From contig NZ_MCIB01000005.1 in the NCBI RefSeq assembly GCF_003609645.1, forward strand, positions 19,094 to 83,093: a stretch of 64,000 bases of DNA, read 5' to 3'. Below, in pieces: positions 19,741-28,158 of the stretch. The position numbers and the translations under genes are program-made. The DNA is from Thermohalobacter berrensis. Its GTDB lineage: Bacteria > Bacillota > Clostridia > Tissierellales > Thermohalobacteraceae. Positions within the stretch are counted from its first letter, which is position 1; each line of letters starts with the position of its first letter. The notes under the pieces were generated by a model. The model was not told where the DNA came from. It saw only the letters and a program-made list of their open reading frames with translations, and did not search any database.

Positions 19741-19830
19741 GGTTTAGAATGCAGGTTTTGTCATCAAAACCTGCTTCTATAAATTCTTAGTTAGGCTGGT
19801 TTCGAAGAAGTTACAGCCTGACTACATATT
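19741..19830 (+). promoter_or_regulatory. Structured 5' leader of the S-layer gene
   Basis: Two hairpins lie between promoter and start: GCAGGTTTTG / CAAAACCTGC (19751-19774, stem of 10 bp) and AGGCTG / CAGCCT (about 19793-19818). Stable 5' hairpins commonly prolong the life of S-layer mRNAs; that role here is inference. Confidence 0.5.
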
Positions 19831-19889
19831 TAACTTCTTCATAAAATTATAAGTAAAAATAAAATTAACAAAAAAGGAGGACATTGATA

Positions 19890-22454
19890 ATGAGAAAGGT
19901 ATTATCAGTATTACTAGTACTTTCACTAGTATTTGGAAGCTTTAGTTTCGCATTTGCTGCATCAGACATTGAAGGTCACAAGTATGAAGATGCAGTTAAG
20001 AGACTAAACGCTTTAGGACTAGTGCAAGGTGATGACAGAGGATTTGCTCCAGACGATACAATTACAAGAGCAGAATTCGCAACACTTGTAGTAAGAGCAC
20101 TAGGATATGAAGAGGTAGCAGAAGTATCAAAAGGTGCTACAAACTTTACAGATGTACCAGCAACTCACTGGGCATCAGGTTATATTAACATTGCTAGCAG
20201 TATGGGGTTAATAAATGGATATGGAGATGGCCAATTTGGACCAGAGGACCAAATCACTTATGAGCAAGCTATAACACTAATGGTAAGAGCATTAGGATAT
20301 AAGCAAGATGCTCTAGATAAAGGTGGATATCCAGTAGGATATATGTTAGTAGCTAAAGATTTAGATATAACTGATGGAATTGATGATGGTGTAGTAGGAG
20401 TTCCAGCTACAAGAGGTATAGTATTTAAGTTAATGGATAACTCATTAACTGTAGACATGATGGTTAAAGAAGGAACTGGTGAAGACGCTACTTGGAAAGT
20501 AGAAGAAGGAAAAACTATATTAGGTGAACTTGGAAATGAAAAAGTAACAGCAAGAGTAGTAGATTTCAATGCTGATGACAATGAAATAACTCTTGAAGGT
20601 GAAAAAGATGCTTTCATAGTTCCAGAAGGATTTGACTATGAAGCTAACTTTGGATTAGAATTAACTGTATGGGCTAATGGAGATAATGAAGTTCAATTAT
20701 ATGAAGTTGAAGATGAGCCATTATTTGACGCTGTAGAAATAGATGGAGAAGATGTAGAACTAGTTGCTGCAGAAGAAACTTATGAAGTTGCTGACGATGC
20801 TTTAATCTACGTTAATGGTGAAGAAAAAGATGCACCTGAAGCTGTAGATTATGCAAAAGTAGTATTAAATGATGATGATGAAGTTGTATTCTTTGACGGA
20901 TATAACTGGGATGATACTATGGTAGTAGAAGATGTTGATGATGATGTAGTTTATAGCTACAATGATGATGAATTAGATCTTGAAGATTATACTTTAGTTA
21001 AAGATGGAAAAACTGTAGCAGGCGACGAATTAGAAGAAGGAGACATCTTATTCTTTAATGAAGATGCAGAATATGTTGTGGTTTACAATGAAAGTGAAGA
21101 AGGAGAACTTGAAAGAGTATATACTAACTCATTCAAGTTTGAAGGAGAAGTTTATGACAATTCAAATACAAATTATGATGTAAAATATTTAGATGGTGAT
21201 GAGCTAGGTAAAGTAGATGAAGAAGTTCTTGATGCAATGAAAGATGAAGGAGAAGTTGAAATATTCTTCGATTTTGCAGGAAATGCAGTACTAGTAGTTG
21301 GTGACCAAGGCGAAGCAGATACTAGTTCATTCTATGGAGTAGTAAACTATTTTAATGATTACACTGATGATAAATATGACGAAGATTATTATGTATTAGA
21401 AGTTTTAAATGAAGAAGGCGACTTAGTAGAGTATGATTTACTAGCAGATGACTTCACAAATCTTGATAGTTATACTACTGGAGATACTTCTAACTTAATA
21501 GAGAAAGTAGTAAAAGTAACGGTAGATGAAGACGGAGATGTTACAGAAGTTGATGTATTAGCTGATGACGGAACTATTTCAGGTGATGGAATAGAAATAG
21601 ATGCTGTTTATGCAGATGGATTTAGACTGAAAGATGATACTATTGTATTCTGGTCTGAAGGAGAAACTAATGTAGAAGATTATGCAGTTATGACTTGGGA
21701 AGAAGCTGCAGATGAATTTAGTAAAGTATTAGCTGCAGACGTATATGCAGAAAACGGTAGAGCAAAAGTATTATTTGTTAGTGATTCAGATGCAGATACT
21801 GAAGACACTGACTACACTGGTTTAGTAACTAATGTAAGAGAATTAAAATCTGGAGACGTTTGGGAAGTAACTATTGAGATAAATGGAGAAGAATTAGAAT
21901 ATCTAACTGATGAAGATGAAGTGACTTCTGTAGGTGACATTGAAGATACAATAGTAACTATTACTGTAGGAAATAAATCAGGTGAAATAAAGAATATAGA
22001 TGAATCACCGAGATCAGCTTCAATAGAAATTGCTGAGTTAAGTACTGCAGATGATACTATAACAGCTACAGTGACAGATGATGTATACGAATTAGTTGAT
22101 AATACAGTAATCTATGATAAAACAGATGAATTTGCTGAGCTTTCATTAAGAGACTTAGAAGAAGGAGATATTGTATCTGTATACTTCGTTAACGATGATA
22201 CTGACAGATTCGTTAACTATGTAGTAAGAACTGATTTAGCTCCAGAAACTCCAGAAGATGGAGATACTGTAGACGGAAAAACTTTAGAAGCTATTTATGA
22301 AGCAACTAACACATTAAAAATAGATGGAGAATTATATGAATATGCTGGAGATGTTTCTGAACTTTCAGGTCTTGTAGATTCAGAAATTACATTTAAAACT
22401 CAAGAAGTAAACGGAAAAGTTTACGCATATGATATAGAAGAAGTAACTGAGTAA
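19890..22454 (+). CDS. Probable major S-layer protein (SLH domain)
   Basis: I place the start at the ATG at 19890, nine bases after AAAGGAGG, rather than the in-frame TTG at 19884; this gives 854 residues. A signal peptide (MRKVLSVLLVLSLVFGSFSFAFA) precedes SLH modules at about 27-75 (HKYEDAVKRLNALGLVQG...TITRAEFATLVVRALGY) and 90-140 (VPATHWASGYINIASSMGL), with a weaker third to about 195. The remaining 650 residues are extremely rich in Asp/Glu, poor in basic residues and beta-rich. A strong promoter, structured leader, strong ribosome binding site and its own terminator fit an abundant surface protein. Major S-layer status is inference. Confidence 0.85.
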   Translation: MRKVLSVLLVLSLVFGSFSFAFAASDIEGHKYEDAVKRLNALGLVQGDDRGFAPDDTITRAEFATLVVRALGYEEVAEVSKGATNFTDVPATHWASGYINIASSMGLINGYGDGQFGPEDQITYEQAITLMVRALGYKQDALDKGGYPVGYMLVAKDLDITDGIDDGVVGVPATRGIVFKLMDNSLTVDMMVKEGTGEDATWKVEEGKTILGELGNEKVTARVVDFNADDNEITLEGEKDAFIVPEGFDYEANFGLELTVWANGDNEVQLYEVEDEPLFDAVEIDGEDVELVAAEETYEVADDALIYVNGEEKDAPEAVDYAKVVLNDDDEVVFFDGYNWDDTMVVEDVDDDVVYSYNDDELDLEDYTLVKDGKTVAGDELEEGDILFFNEDAEYVVVYNESEEGELERVYTNSFKFEGEVYDNSNTNYDVKYLDGDELGKVDEEVLDAMKDEGEVEIFFDFAGNAVLVVGDQGEADTSSFYGVVNYFNDYTDDKYDEDYYVLEVLNEEGDLVEYDLLADDFTNLDSYTTGDTSNLIEKVVKVTVDEDGDVTEVDVLADDGTISGDGIEIDAVYADGFRLKDDTIVFWSEGETNVEDYAVMTWEEAADEFSKVLAADVYAENGRAKVLFVSDSDADTEDTDYTGLVTNVRELKSGDVWEVTIEINGEELEYLTDEDEVTSVGDIEDTIVTITVGNKSGEIKNIDESPRSASIEIAELSTADDTITATVTDDVYELVDNTVIYDKTDEFAELSLRDLEEGDIVSVYFVNDDTDRFVNYVVRTDLAPETPEDGDTVDGKTLEAIYEATNTLKIDGELYEYAGDVSELSGLVDSEITFKTQEVNGKVYAYDIEEVTE

Positions 22455-22461
22455 AAGTGAG

Positions 22462-22494
22462 AAGCGGTGTGGTTTTAACCACGCCGCTTTTTTT
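22462..22494 (+). terminator. Terminator of the S-layer gene
   Basis: Stem AAGCGGTGTGGTT / AACCACGCCGCTT with a short loop followed by a T-run, 8 bp after the stop codon. Confidence 0.9.
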
Positions 22495-22556
22495 AGTTTA
22501 ACCAACTACAAGTTTACTTTATATATTAAAAGTTTTTTACAATTAATAAAACCTTA

Positions 22557-22590
22557 TTGACATTATATGGGGATTACTATAACATTATAT
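22557..22590 (+). promoter_or_regulatory. Putative promoter of the TolC-family gene
   Basis: TTGACA (22557-22562) followed by AT-rich candidates for a -10 box (TATAAC at 22578, spacing 15; TAACAT at 22580, spacing 17). The operator at 22594 would lie at or just after the transcription start. Confidence 0.45.
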
Positions 22591-22593
22591 TAT

Positions 22594-22609
22594 ACCGACC
22601 AGTCAGTCA
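22594..22609. promoter_or_regulatory. TetR-type operator before the TolC-family gene
   Basis: ACCGACCAGTCAGTCA, containing an interrupted palindrome ACCGAC-CA-GTCAGT. The same 16 bases occur in reverse orientation at 48327-48342 before the RND efflux operon, which contains a TetR gene. It lies between the promoter and the ribosome binding site, a position suited to repression. Confidence 0.75.
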
Positions 22610-22629
22610 ACCCCCAAGGAGGTATTATT

Positions 22630-23835
22630 ATGAAGAGAATATTTTCTTTTTTACTTATCTGTACAATGGTCTTATCACTAGTAGCTTCAGGTTATGCTAT
22701 AGATAATAGCAGTGAACAGACTACTGAAACTGAAAAAGAAACAACTGTAAATCAGGAGGAAAAGTCTTTACAAGTAAGACAATTTACTTTAGAGGAAGCT
22801 ATAAATCATGCTTTAGAGCATAATAGAGATTTAAGAATATCAGATATAAGTATAAAAAAAGCAGAAGTTTCATATGATGATGCTATTAGAGTTGTTAAAG
22901 ATTACAATAAAAATAAAGATGAATTAGATAAATATCCTATACCAGCCGAAATGTTAGTTGATAGAAAACTTTTAGAATTAGGCGTTATTGAACGTTCATT
23001 GGAATTGAGTGTAAACTTAGCAAAGTGGAATAAACAGATAAGAGAAAATGAAATAAAGTATAATGTTCAAAAGGCGTATTATGATCTTTTACTTGCTAGA
23101 AAGGGTATGGAAATAGCTAAGGAAAGCTTAGCCCTTGCTAAAGACCAGTATAACAAAGGTAAAACTATGTATGAACTGGGTACTATATCTAGTCAACAGT
23201 TATTAGAAATGGAATTAGCGGTATCACAGGCCCAATCAGGATACGATGCTTCAAAAATGGGTTATGAGATGCAGAAAATGAATTTTAATAATACACTAGG
23301 ATTACCATTAGACCAAGATGTAGAGTTAATTGATGATATTAAGTATAAAGAGTATGAAGCTATTGATTTAGAAAAATCAATAGAAGATGCGTTTAAAAAT
23401 AATGCAGGGTTAAAGGTAGCTAAGGAAAACTATGAGCTTGCAAAACTAACACTAGAAGCTATAAAAGCAAGGTATCCAGAAATCACATACAAGTATAGAG
23501 AGCAGCAAATAAAAGTAGAAGAGGCTGCAAAAAATCTAGAAAATACTAAGGCTATGATTGAAATGGGAGTAAGAAGTGCTTACCTACAGCTTATTACTGC
23601 AGAGAAGCAGATAAAGACATATGAAAAGGCTGTTGAGAAGGCTGAGAGAGCCTTAGAATTGGCTCAGATAAGCTTTGAGTTAGGGCAGAGTACATCTACA
23701 GAGGTTACACAGGCTAGGATAGCTCTAATGGATGCTAAAAAGAAATTAACAGAGCAAATCCATGCATACAACATGGCATTATTAGACTTTAAATATAGTA
23801 CAGGGTTAGGAAAAACGGAAATACCAACATATTAA
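22630..23835 (+). CDS. TolC family protein
   Basis: I choose the ATG at 22630, which follows CAAGGAGG, over an in-frame ATG at 22567 that would lie upstream of the operator; this gives 401 residues. A signal peptide (about 1-25) precedes long amphipathic helices with two TolC-type halves, for example LTLEEAINHALEHNRDLRI near residue 57 and LEKSIEDAFKNNAGLKVAKENYEL about 190 residues later. This repeat pattern is typical of outer membrane efflux proteins. In monoderm clostridia such proteins occur without an outer membrane and their role is unclear. The shared operator suggests it works with the RND adaptor and pump at 48.4-52.7 kb. Confidence 0.85.
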   Translation: MKRIFSFLLICTMVLSLVASGYAIDNSSEQTTETEKETTVNQEEKSLQVRQFTLEEAINHALEHNRDLRISDISIKKAEVSYDDAIRVVKDYNKNKDELDKYPIPAEMLVDRKLLELGVIERSLELSVNLAKWNKQIRENEIKYNVQKAYYDLLLARKGMEIAKESLALAKDQYNKGKTMYELGTISSQQLLEMELAVSQAQSGYDASKMGYEMQKMNFNNTLGLPLDQDVELIDDIKYKEYEAIDLEKSIEDAFKNNAGLKVAKENYELAKLTLEAIKARYPEITYKYREQQIKVEEAAKNLENTKAMIEMGVRSAYLQLITAEKQIKTYEKAVEKAERALELAQISFELGQSTSTEVTQARIALMDAKKKLTEQIHAYNMALLDFKYSTGLGKTEIPTY

Positions 23836-24170
23836 TTTATTTAATTGACAATTTATGAAAGGCCAAATTATTTGCTTTTCATAATGTTAAATTTTAAATT
23901 GTGAATGTTGAATTAAAGGAAGTTAATGGGAACGATGAACCGGGTTTAGTGTTCCTTATAAATAATTAAAGTAGTGCAGACTTTAGTCTGCGCTTTAATG
24001 TTGAGAGCTAGCAACTGATAGTTAATCCACCCGTTAATGATATCGAGGGACGCCCACGTCCCTCGATTAGTATTACCTAAAACTAAAGGCTAAGAATTTT
24101 TTTGCTAAGAACCATGAACTAATAACCAACAACTGAGAACTAAGCACTAGGAACTGTATTTCCAACCGTT

Positions 24171-24201
24171 GCTGATGGATTCATAATCCATCAGCTTTTT
24201 T
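24171..24201 (+). terminator. Terminator-like hairpin, GATGGATT variant
   Basis: GCTGATGGATT / AATCCATCAGC followed by TTTTTT. The same hairpin with small loop changes is found at 27911, 54365 and, shortened, at 55103 and 63586. Confidence 0.65.
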
Positions 24202-24447
24202 AATATAATAAATGATAAAACTATATATCAGCTAAAAAACATTAAGCACAAAGGGCGAAAACTTGCCACAACTAAACATTAAATTATTGTTAAAAAACTA
24301 ATAATAAATGGAAACGGTGAATACAACTTACAATTAACAATTTACAATGGACAATAAATCAAATGCGAAAGACTTCGCATTTGATAATGTTAATTTTTAA
24401 ATTATGAATGTTGAATTAGGTTGAGGGATTACGAATCCCTCAACAAC

Positions 24448-24579
24448 GACAAGCAGAAAGACCCAGTCATGACAGCTGCAATGATAGACAGACTTACTCA
24501 TAAATCTTATATAGTAAATATGAATGGTAACTCTTATCGAATGAAAGAAACAAAAAGATGGCTTAAAAATCAGCAATAA
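24448..24579 (+). pseudogene. IS21-family helper ATPase (istB) 3' remnant
   Basis: An open frame of 43 codons with no start reads DPVMTAAMIDRLTHKSYIVN and MNGNSYRMKETKRWL before a TAA. This matches the C-terminal end of IstB, the AAA+ helper of IS21 transposases (family pattern: aaLLDRLtHh..iieM.GeSYRlkes). The ATPase core and the transposase IstA are absent. The 5' break coincides exactly with the end of a GTTGAGGGATT hairpin repeat, suggesting that the repeat or a deletion next to it truncated the gene. Confidence 0.8.
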
Positions 24580-24641
24580 TATTTTCCTATACTAGGGGAA
24601 GTTTCAATTAAATTTTGGGGGATTTTTCACTTGACAAATAC

Positions 24642-24815
24642 AGTAACGGTCATCGTAGGCTGACGTCCTAGATTAAGTAACGGACATCAGAGCATATCTT
24701 CACTGGTCAAGTAACGGACCTCAACGCATAACTTCTCAGGTTTAAGTAACGGACAGCAAAGGCTAGACATCATTGGCATAGTAACGGACCACAAAGCCTT
24801 ACCTCTCACGCTAAC
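24642..24815 (+). repeat. AGTAACGG tandem array C (5 units)
   Basis: Anchors at 24642, 24676, 24710, 24745 and 24780. The last unit decays near 24815. The array lies upstream of the NSS transporter promoter. The rest of the gap (24816-25028) is AT-rich with nothing recognised. Confidence 0.88.
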
Positions 24816-25028
24816 CACCCAATGTAAAAAAATATAAAATAAAGTATTAAAAATCTGCATAAATATAAGAAAAGCATATTAAATATAAAACGATTTTAAA
24901 TAATTTTAAAAGTTTAAAACAATGTAAAAAACAAAAAAGATGACACATTCGACTAATTTCTATTATAAAGTATAAATTATTTATATAAAGATTGTTAAAA
25001 TAGTATCATATTTTCGGAAAAGTTATAC

Positions 25029-25057
25029 TTGAAAAAAAATTCAGAAAATTATATAAT
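25029..25057 (+). promoter_or_regulatory. Sigma-A promoter of NSS locus 1
   Basis: TTGAAA (25029-25034), 17-bp spacer, TATAAT (25052-25057). The paralogous locus at 37574-37602 has the same boxes and spacing. Confidence 0.75.
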
Positions 25058-25115
25058 ATATTTAAATTAATTTTTTTTAACATTTTAACTTTCTAACAAT
25101 GGAGGGAGGACTAAT

Positions 25116-26693
25116 ATGTCAAATCAAAGAGAAAATTGGGGGTCTAAGATAGGTCTTATCCTGGCTATGGCAGGTAATGCTATCGGTCTAGGTAACTTCT
25201 GGAGATTCCCGTATCAGGCTGCGTCAAATGGTGGCGGGGCTTTCATGATTCCTTACTTTGCTGCTCTTATTATGATTGGTATTCCTATTATGTTAGTTGA
25301 ATGGAATCTTGGACGTTATGGTGGTAAGTATGGTCATGGTACTATAGGTCCTATGGTATACTTACAAGCTAGAGAAGGTGTCAGTCCAAGAAAAGCTGCT
25401 ATCATAGGGGCGTTAGCAGGATCATTTGCTTTTGCAGTAACATTACTTGTTAACTCTTATTACAATCAAATTATAGGTTGGACTTTAGGTTACAGTTTCT
25501 TATCACTTACTGGTGGATACATGGATGAAGCTAAGTCTACTGGTGAAGTATTTGTAGGCTATATTCAAAGTCCAAAGGTATTTATATTCTGGATAATAGC
25601 ATTAGCAGGTTTAGGTATTGCTGTAATGCGTGGGGTACAAAAAGGTATCGAGTCTTGGGCAAAATTAATGATGCCAGTACTATACGTATTCGGTATTATA
25701 CTAGCTATAAGAGCGATAACTTTAGGAAGTCCTGTAAATCCAGATTGGTCATCATTTAAAGGATTAAACTACATCTGGAATCCAGACTTTACTAAACTAA
25801 ACTGGACATCAGCATTAGCAGCTGCAGGACAAATATTCTTTACATTATCAATCGGTATGGGTATTATATGTAACTATGCTTCATACCTAAAACCAGATGA
25901 TGACGTTGTAGTTTCATCATTTGCAACTATTTCATTAAACGAATTTGCTGAAATCATACTTGGTGGTACTGCAGTTATACCTATTGCATATGCATTCTTA
26001 GGACCTGAAGGTGTTGGAGCAGGTGTTGGTTTATCATTCATCGCCCTTCCAAACGTATTTAGAGCGATGCCAGCAGGTCAAATATTTGGTGCATTATGGT
26101 TCTTACTATTATTCTTTGCAGGATTTACTTCTGCAATAGCAATGTATAACTACTTAGTTGCTTTAATGGAAGAAGACTTAGGAGTTCACAGAAAGAAAGC
26201 AGCATGGGTTATATTCTTTGCATATATAATAGTTGGATTACCAGTTGCACTTGAGCCAATATTAACTAAGACTGCTGACCTAGTGTATCTAACAGAGGTA
26301 GATAACTGGGTAGGTGTATATCTACTAATAGTTCTTGGATTCATTGAAGCTGCAACAGCAGGATGGCTAATGGGAGATAGAGCATTAGAAGAGCTAAATA
26401 GAGGTGGATACTGGAAGATACCATCATGGTTCTTTAACCTATTTGTAAAAGGTATAACACCAATAAGTATAGCTATCCTATTAATATTCTCAACAAAGGA
26501 TTATATTGATGCAGGATACTTTAAGTTAATTCCTTCATTTGTTGCTGAAAGTCCTCAATTAGTACCTTGGGTTCAAGGTGCAAGGGTAGTAATCTTTGCT
26601 GTACTAATTGGAGGTTTCTTACAAGCATACAAATCAATTAAAGATAAATACGGTGAAGAGCTTGAACAAGACAAGGTATTAATTCGTCAATAA
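25116..26693 (+). CDS. Neurotransmitter:sodium symporter (NSS/SLC6) family transporter 1
   Basis: This 525-residue polytopic protein has about 12 membrane helices and the NSS signature in helix 1 (GNAIGLGNFWRFPYQAA), whose unwound part binds Na+ and substrate in LeuT. Bacterial NSS proteins import amino acids with Na+; the substrate here is unknown, with methionine/alanine suggested by the MetS-like partner. It is closely similar over its full length to the protein at 37703-39280. A strong GGAGGGAGG site precedes the ATG, and a small subunit gene follows 23 bp downstream. Confidence 0.95.
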   Translation: MSNQRENWGSKIGLILAMAGNAIGLGNFWRFPYQAASNGGGAFMIPYFAALIMIGIPIMLVEWNLGRYGGKYGHGTIGPMVYLQAREGVSPRKAAIIGALAGSFAFAVTLLVNSYYNQIIGWTLGYSFLSLTGGYMDEAKSTGEVFVGYIQSPKVFIFWIIALAGLGIAVMRGVQKGIESWAKLMMPVLYVFGIILAIRAITLGSPVNPDWSSFKGLNYIWNPDFTKLNWTSALAAAGQIFFTLSIGMGIICNYASYLKPDDDVVVSSFATISLNEFAEIILGGTAVIPIAYAFLGPEGVGAGVGLSFIALPNVFRAMPAGQIFGALWFLLLFFAGFTSAIAMYNYLVALMEEDLGVHRKKAAWVIFFAYIIVGLPVALEPILTKTADLVYLTEVDNWVGVYLLIVLGFIEAATAGWLMGDRALEELNRGGYWKIPSWFFNLFVKGITPISIAILLIFSTKDYIDAGYFKLIPSFVAESPQLVPWVQGARVVIFAVLIGGFLQAYKSIKDKYGEELEQDKVLIRQ

Positions 26694-26716
26694 GCTCCTT
26701 AAGGAGGGATAATGGT

Positions 26717-26833
26717 ATGACAGGTGCAGCTTTAGGATTTATGATTACTGTTTGGGCTATAATATTTGTAGCTATTGGTGTTACAATAAATGCATTATTG
26801 AAAGGTGAAGCTAAGAAAAATCAAGCTGAGTAA
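26717..26833 (+). CDS. MetS-like NSS transporter small subunit 1
   Basis: A 38-residue single-span membrane protein (MTGAALGFMITVWAIIF, then a cationic tail ending KKNQAE). It begins 23 bp after the transporter, behind AAGGAGGG. A 39-residue homologue follows the second NSS gene in the same arrangement. In Corynebacterium the MetPS system needs such a small subunit for methionine import; function here is by analogy. Confidence 0.88.
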   Translation: MTGAALGFMITVWAIIFVAIGVTINALLKGEAKKNQAE

Positions 26834-26843
26834 ATATATAAAA

Positions 26844-26880
26844 GCAAAATCTCCATCGTTTTCGATGGAGATTTTGTTAA
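26844..26880 (+). terminator. Terminator of NSS locus 1
   Basis: Perfect 14-bp stem CAAAATCTCCATCG / CGATGGAGATTTTG followed by T-rich sequence. Confidence 0.88.
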
Positions 26881-27066
26881 TTATAAAAAGCAAAATATGG
26901 TATAATAAATATAAAAAAGTCTTCTATCAAAACAAAAAATTTCTAAAGTCGACTTTTTTGAAACACATGACGGAAATTATACTTTATATATAATTTTGTC
27001 TGATTATAATTTCCTATATGTTATTAAATAACAAAAATAGTCTAAAAATTATATAAGGAGGATTAT

Positions 27067-27768
27067 ATGAATACTGAAGAACTAATTGAAATTTTAGATA
27101 AGCTAGATGATAAAATTAATAAGACTAAGCTAATTACACCTAAAAGGAAAGAAAAGTATTTAAAAAACATATCATCAATAAAAGAAGAATACAAGAGAAT
27201 AGAGATACCTAAAGAAAAAGACTTCGAAAAGGTTTACAAATCTTTAGTAAATAAGGGAAATGAATTAACTAGAGAATTTAGAGTAAATGCAGATTCTAAA
27301 GAACTTAACGGTAAAATACAATATTACCTAAGATATTTAAAGGCTGCTAAGGGTGACTTCGTTGGAGAAACAGATTATTTAGGGAAATATTTTAGAGTTT
27401 ATGTTTTTACTTCCGTTTTATTTTTGGCATTATCTCCTCAATATTATGGATTTATACTACCAGCTATATTTTTTGTACCAATATTCCTTGGTGTAAGAGG
27501 TATTAGAAACAGATCGAGAACTGGTTTCCAATTAAGTTTAGCAGTTATTCCAGTAGCAATAATGACTTCTTCTACATGGATAAGATATGGGTTATATGCC
27601 TTATCCAATTTTGAAGAAGCATTAGCCAACACAATACAGGCATCTGGTTTATCACCTACTATTGCTAGATTACTAGTAGTAGGACCACCTATTTTAGCAG
27701 TTGTTTTATTTGCTCTTGCAATATTACAGGGATATAGGGCATATAAAACTAAAGACTTATTCGTCTAA
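27067..27768 (+). CDS. Membrane protein of unknown function
   Basis: This 233-residue protein is not recognised. The first 105 residues are charged and helical (EELIEILDKLDDKINKT, then Lys/Glu-rich), probably cytosolic. Three or four membrane segments follow (about 115-130, 133-148, 158-175, 203-225). An AGGAGG site precedes the ATG. It stands alone between two hairpins, downstream of the NSS locus. The N-terminal coiled-coil plus membrane-anchor design would suit an envelope scaffold, but nothing in the sequence proves that. Confidence 0.7.
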   Translation: MNTEELIEILDKLDDKINKTKLITPKRKEKYLKNISSIKEEYKRIEIPKEKDFEKVYKSLVNKGNELTREFRVNADSKELNGKIQYYLRYLKAAKGDFVGETDYLGKYFRVYVFTSVLFLALSPQYYGFILPAIFFVPIFLGVRGIRNRSRTGFQLSLAVIPVAIMTSSTWIRYGLYALSNFEEALANTIQASGLSPTIARLLVVGPPILAVVLFALAILQGYRAYKTKDLFV

Positions 27769-27778
27769 TGAATTTATT

Positions 27779-27805
27779 AGCATCCGTATATCGGGTGCTT
27801 ATTTA
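27779..27805 (+). terminator. Weak terminator after the membrane protein gene
   Basis: AGCATCCG / CGGGTGCT around TATAT, followed by TATTTAATTT. The stem contains a G-T pair and the T-run is interrupted. Confidence 0.5.
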
Positions 27806-27861
27806 ATTTCTAGGAACCATTTTTCCCTAATAGAAACTAGCAGCTAGTAAACTGTATTCCT

Positions 27862-27935
27862 GGAACGCCGAACCCGGTTTATTGTTCCGGTTAACCGTTC
27901 CACAACCGTTGCTGATGGATTCGTAATCCATCAGC
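27862..27935. repeat. Pair of hairpin repeats (GGAAC...GTTCC and GATGGATT)
   Basis: GGAACGCCGAACCCGGTT...GTTCC (27862-27888) carries an outer GGAAC/GTTCC stem and an inner GAACC/GGTTT stem. GCTGATGGATT / AATCCATCAGC (27911-27935) follows. The gap then contains CTAAGAACTAGGAACTAGTG-type short repeats (27955-27990) and an AT-rich leader; no gene is seen from 27769 to 28158. Confidence 0.65.
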
Positions 27936-28158
27936 TTTGTAAACTATTAGCTAGAAGCCAAAGACTAAGAACTAGGAACTAGTGACTAACAACTGCTTTT
28001 TATATTTTGGTATCAAATGACTATATATGTCGAATAAAATTTATGATATTTTAAATATAGAAAATTTATAAGAAATTTTTTAAAATACCCTACAAAAATG
28101 AGACAAGCCACGAAGGTATATTATGTAAGATTAAAAAAAGCATAGGGAGGTTAGCTTT

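Larger units (their letters stand above)
23836..24641. repeat. Intergenic island of mixed repeats
   Basis: This gap holds no intact gene. It contains the AT-rich AATTGACAATTTATG motif with a CCTTTCAT-type hairpin (about 23860-23885), a GGAAC / GTTCC hairpin (23930-23957), the GCAGACT hairpin (23965-23999), a GGGACG hairpin (24042-24067), a GATGGATT hairpin with T-run (24171-24201), an 11-bp stem TCAAATGCGAA / TTCGCATTTGA (24359-24384), the GAGGGATT hairpin (24420-24444) and an istB remnant (24448-24579). Confidence 0.7.

Noticed and set aside
26805..26993. 62-codon plus-strand open frame
   Set aside because: It overlaps the end of the MetS-like gene and runs through its terminator; composition is just AT-rich Lys/Ile.
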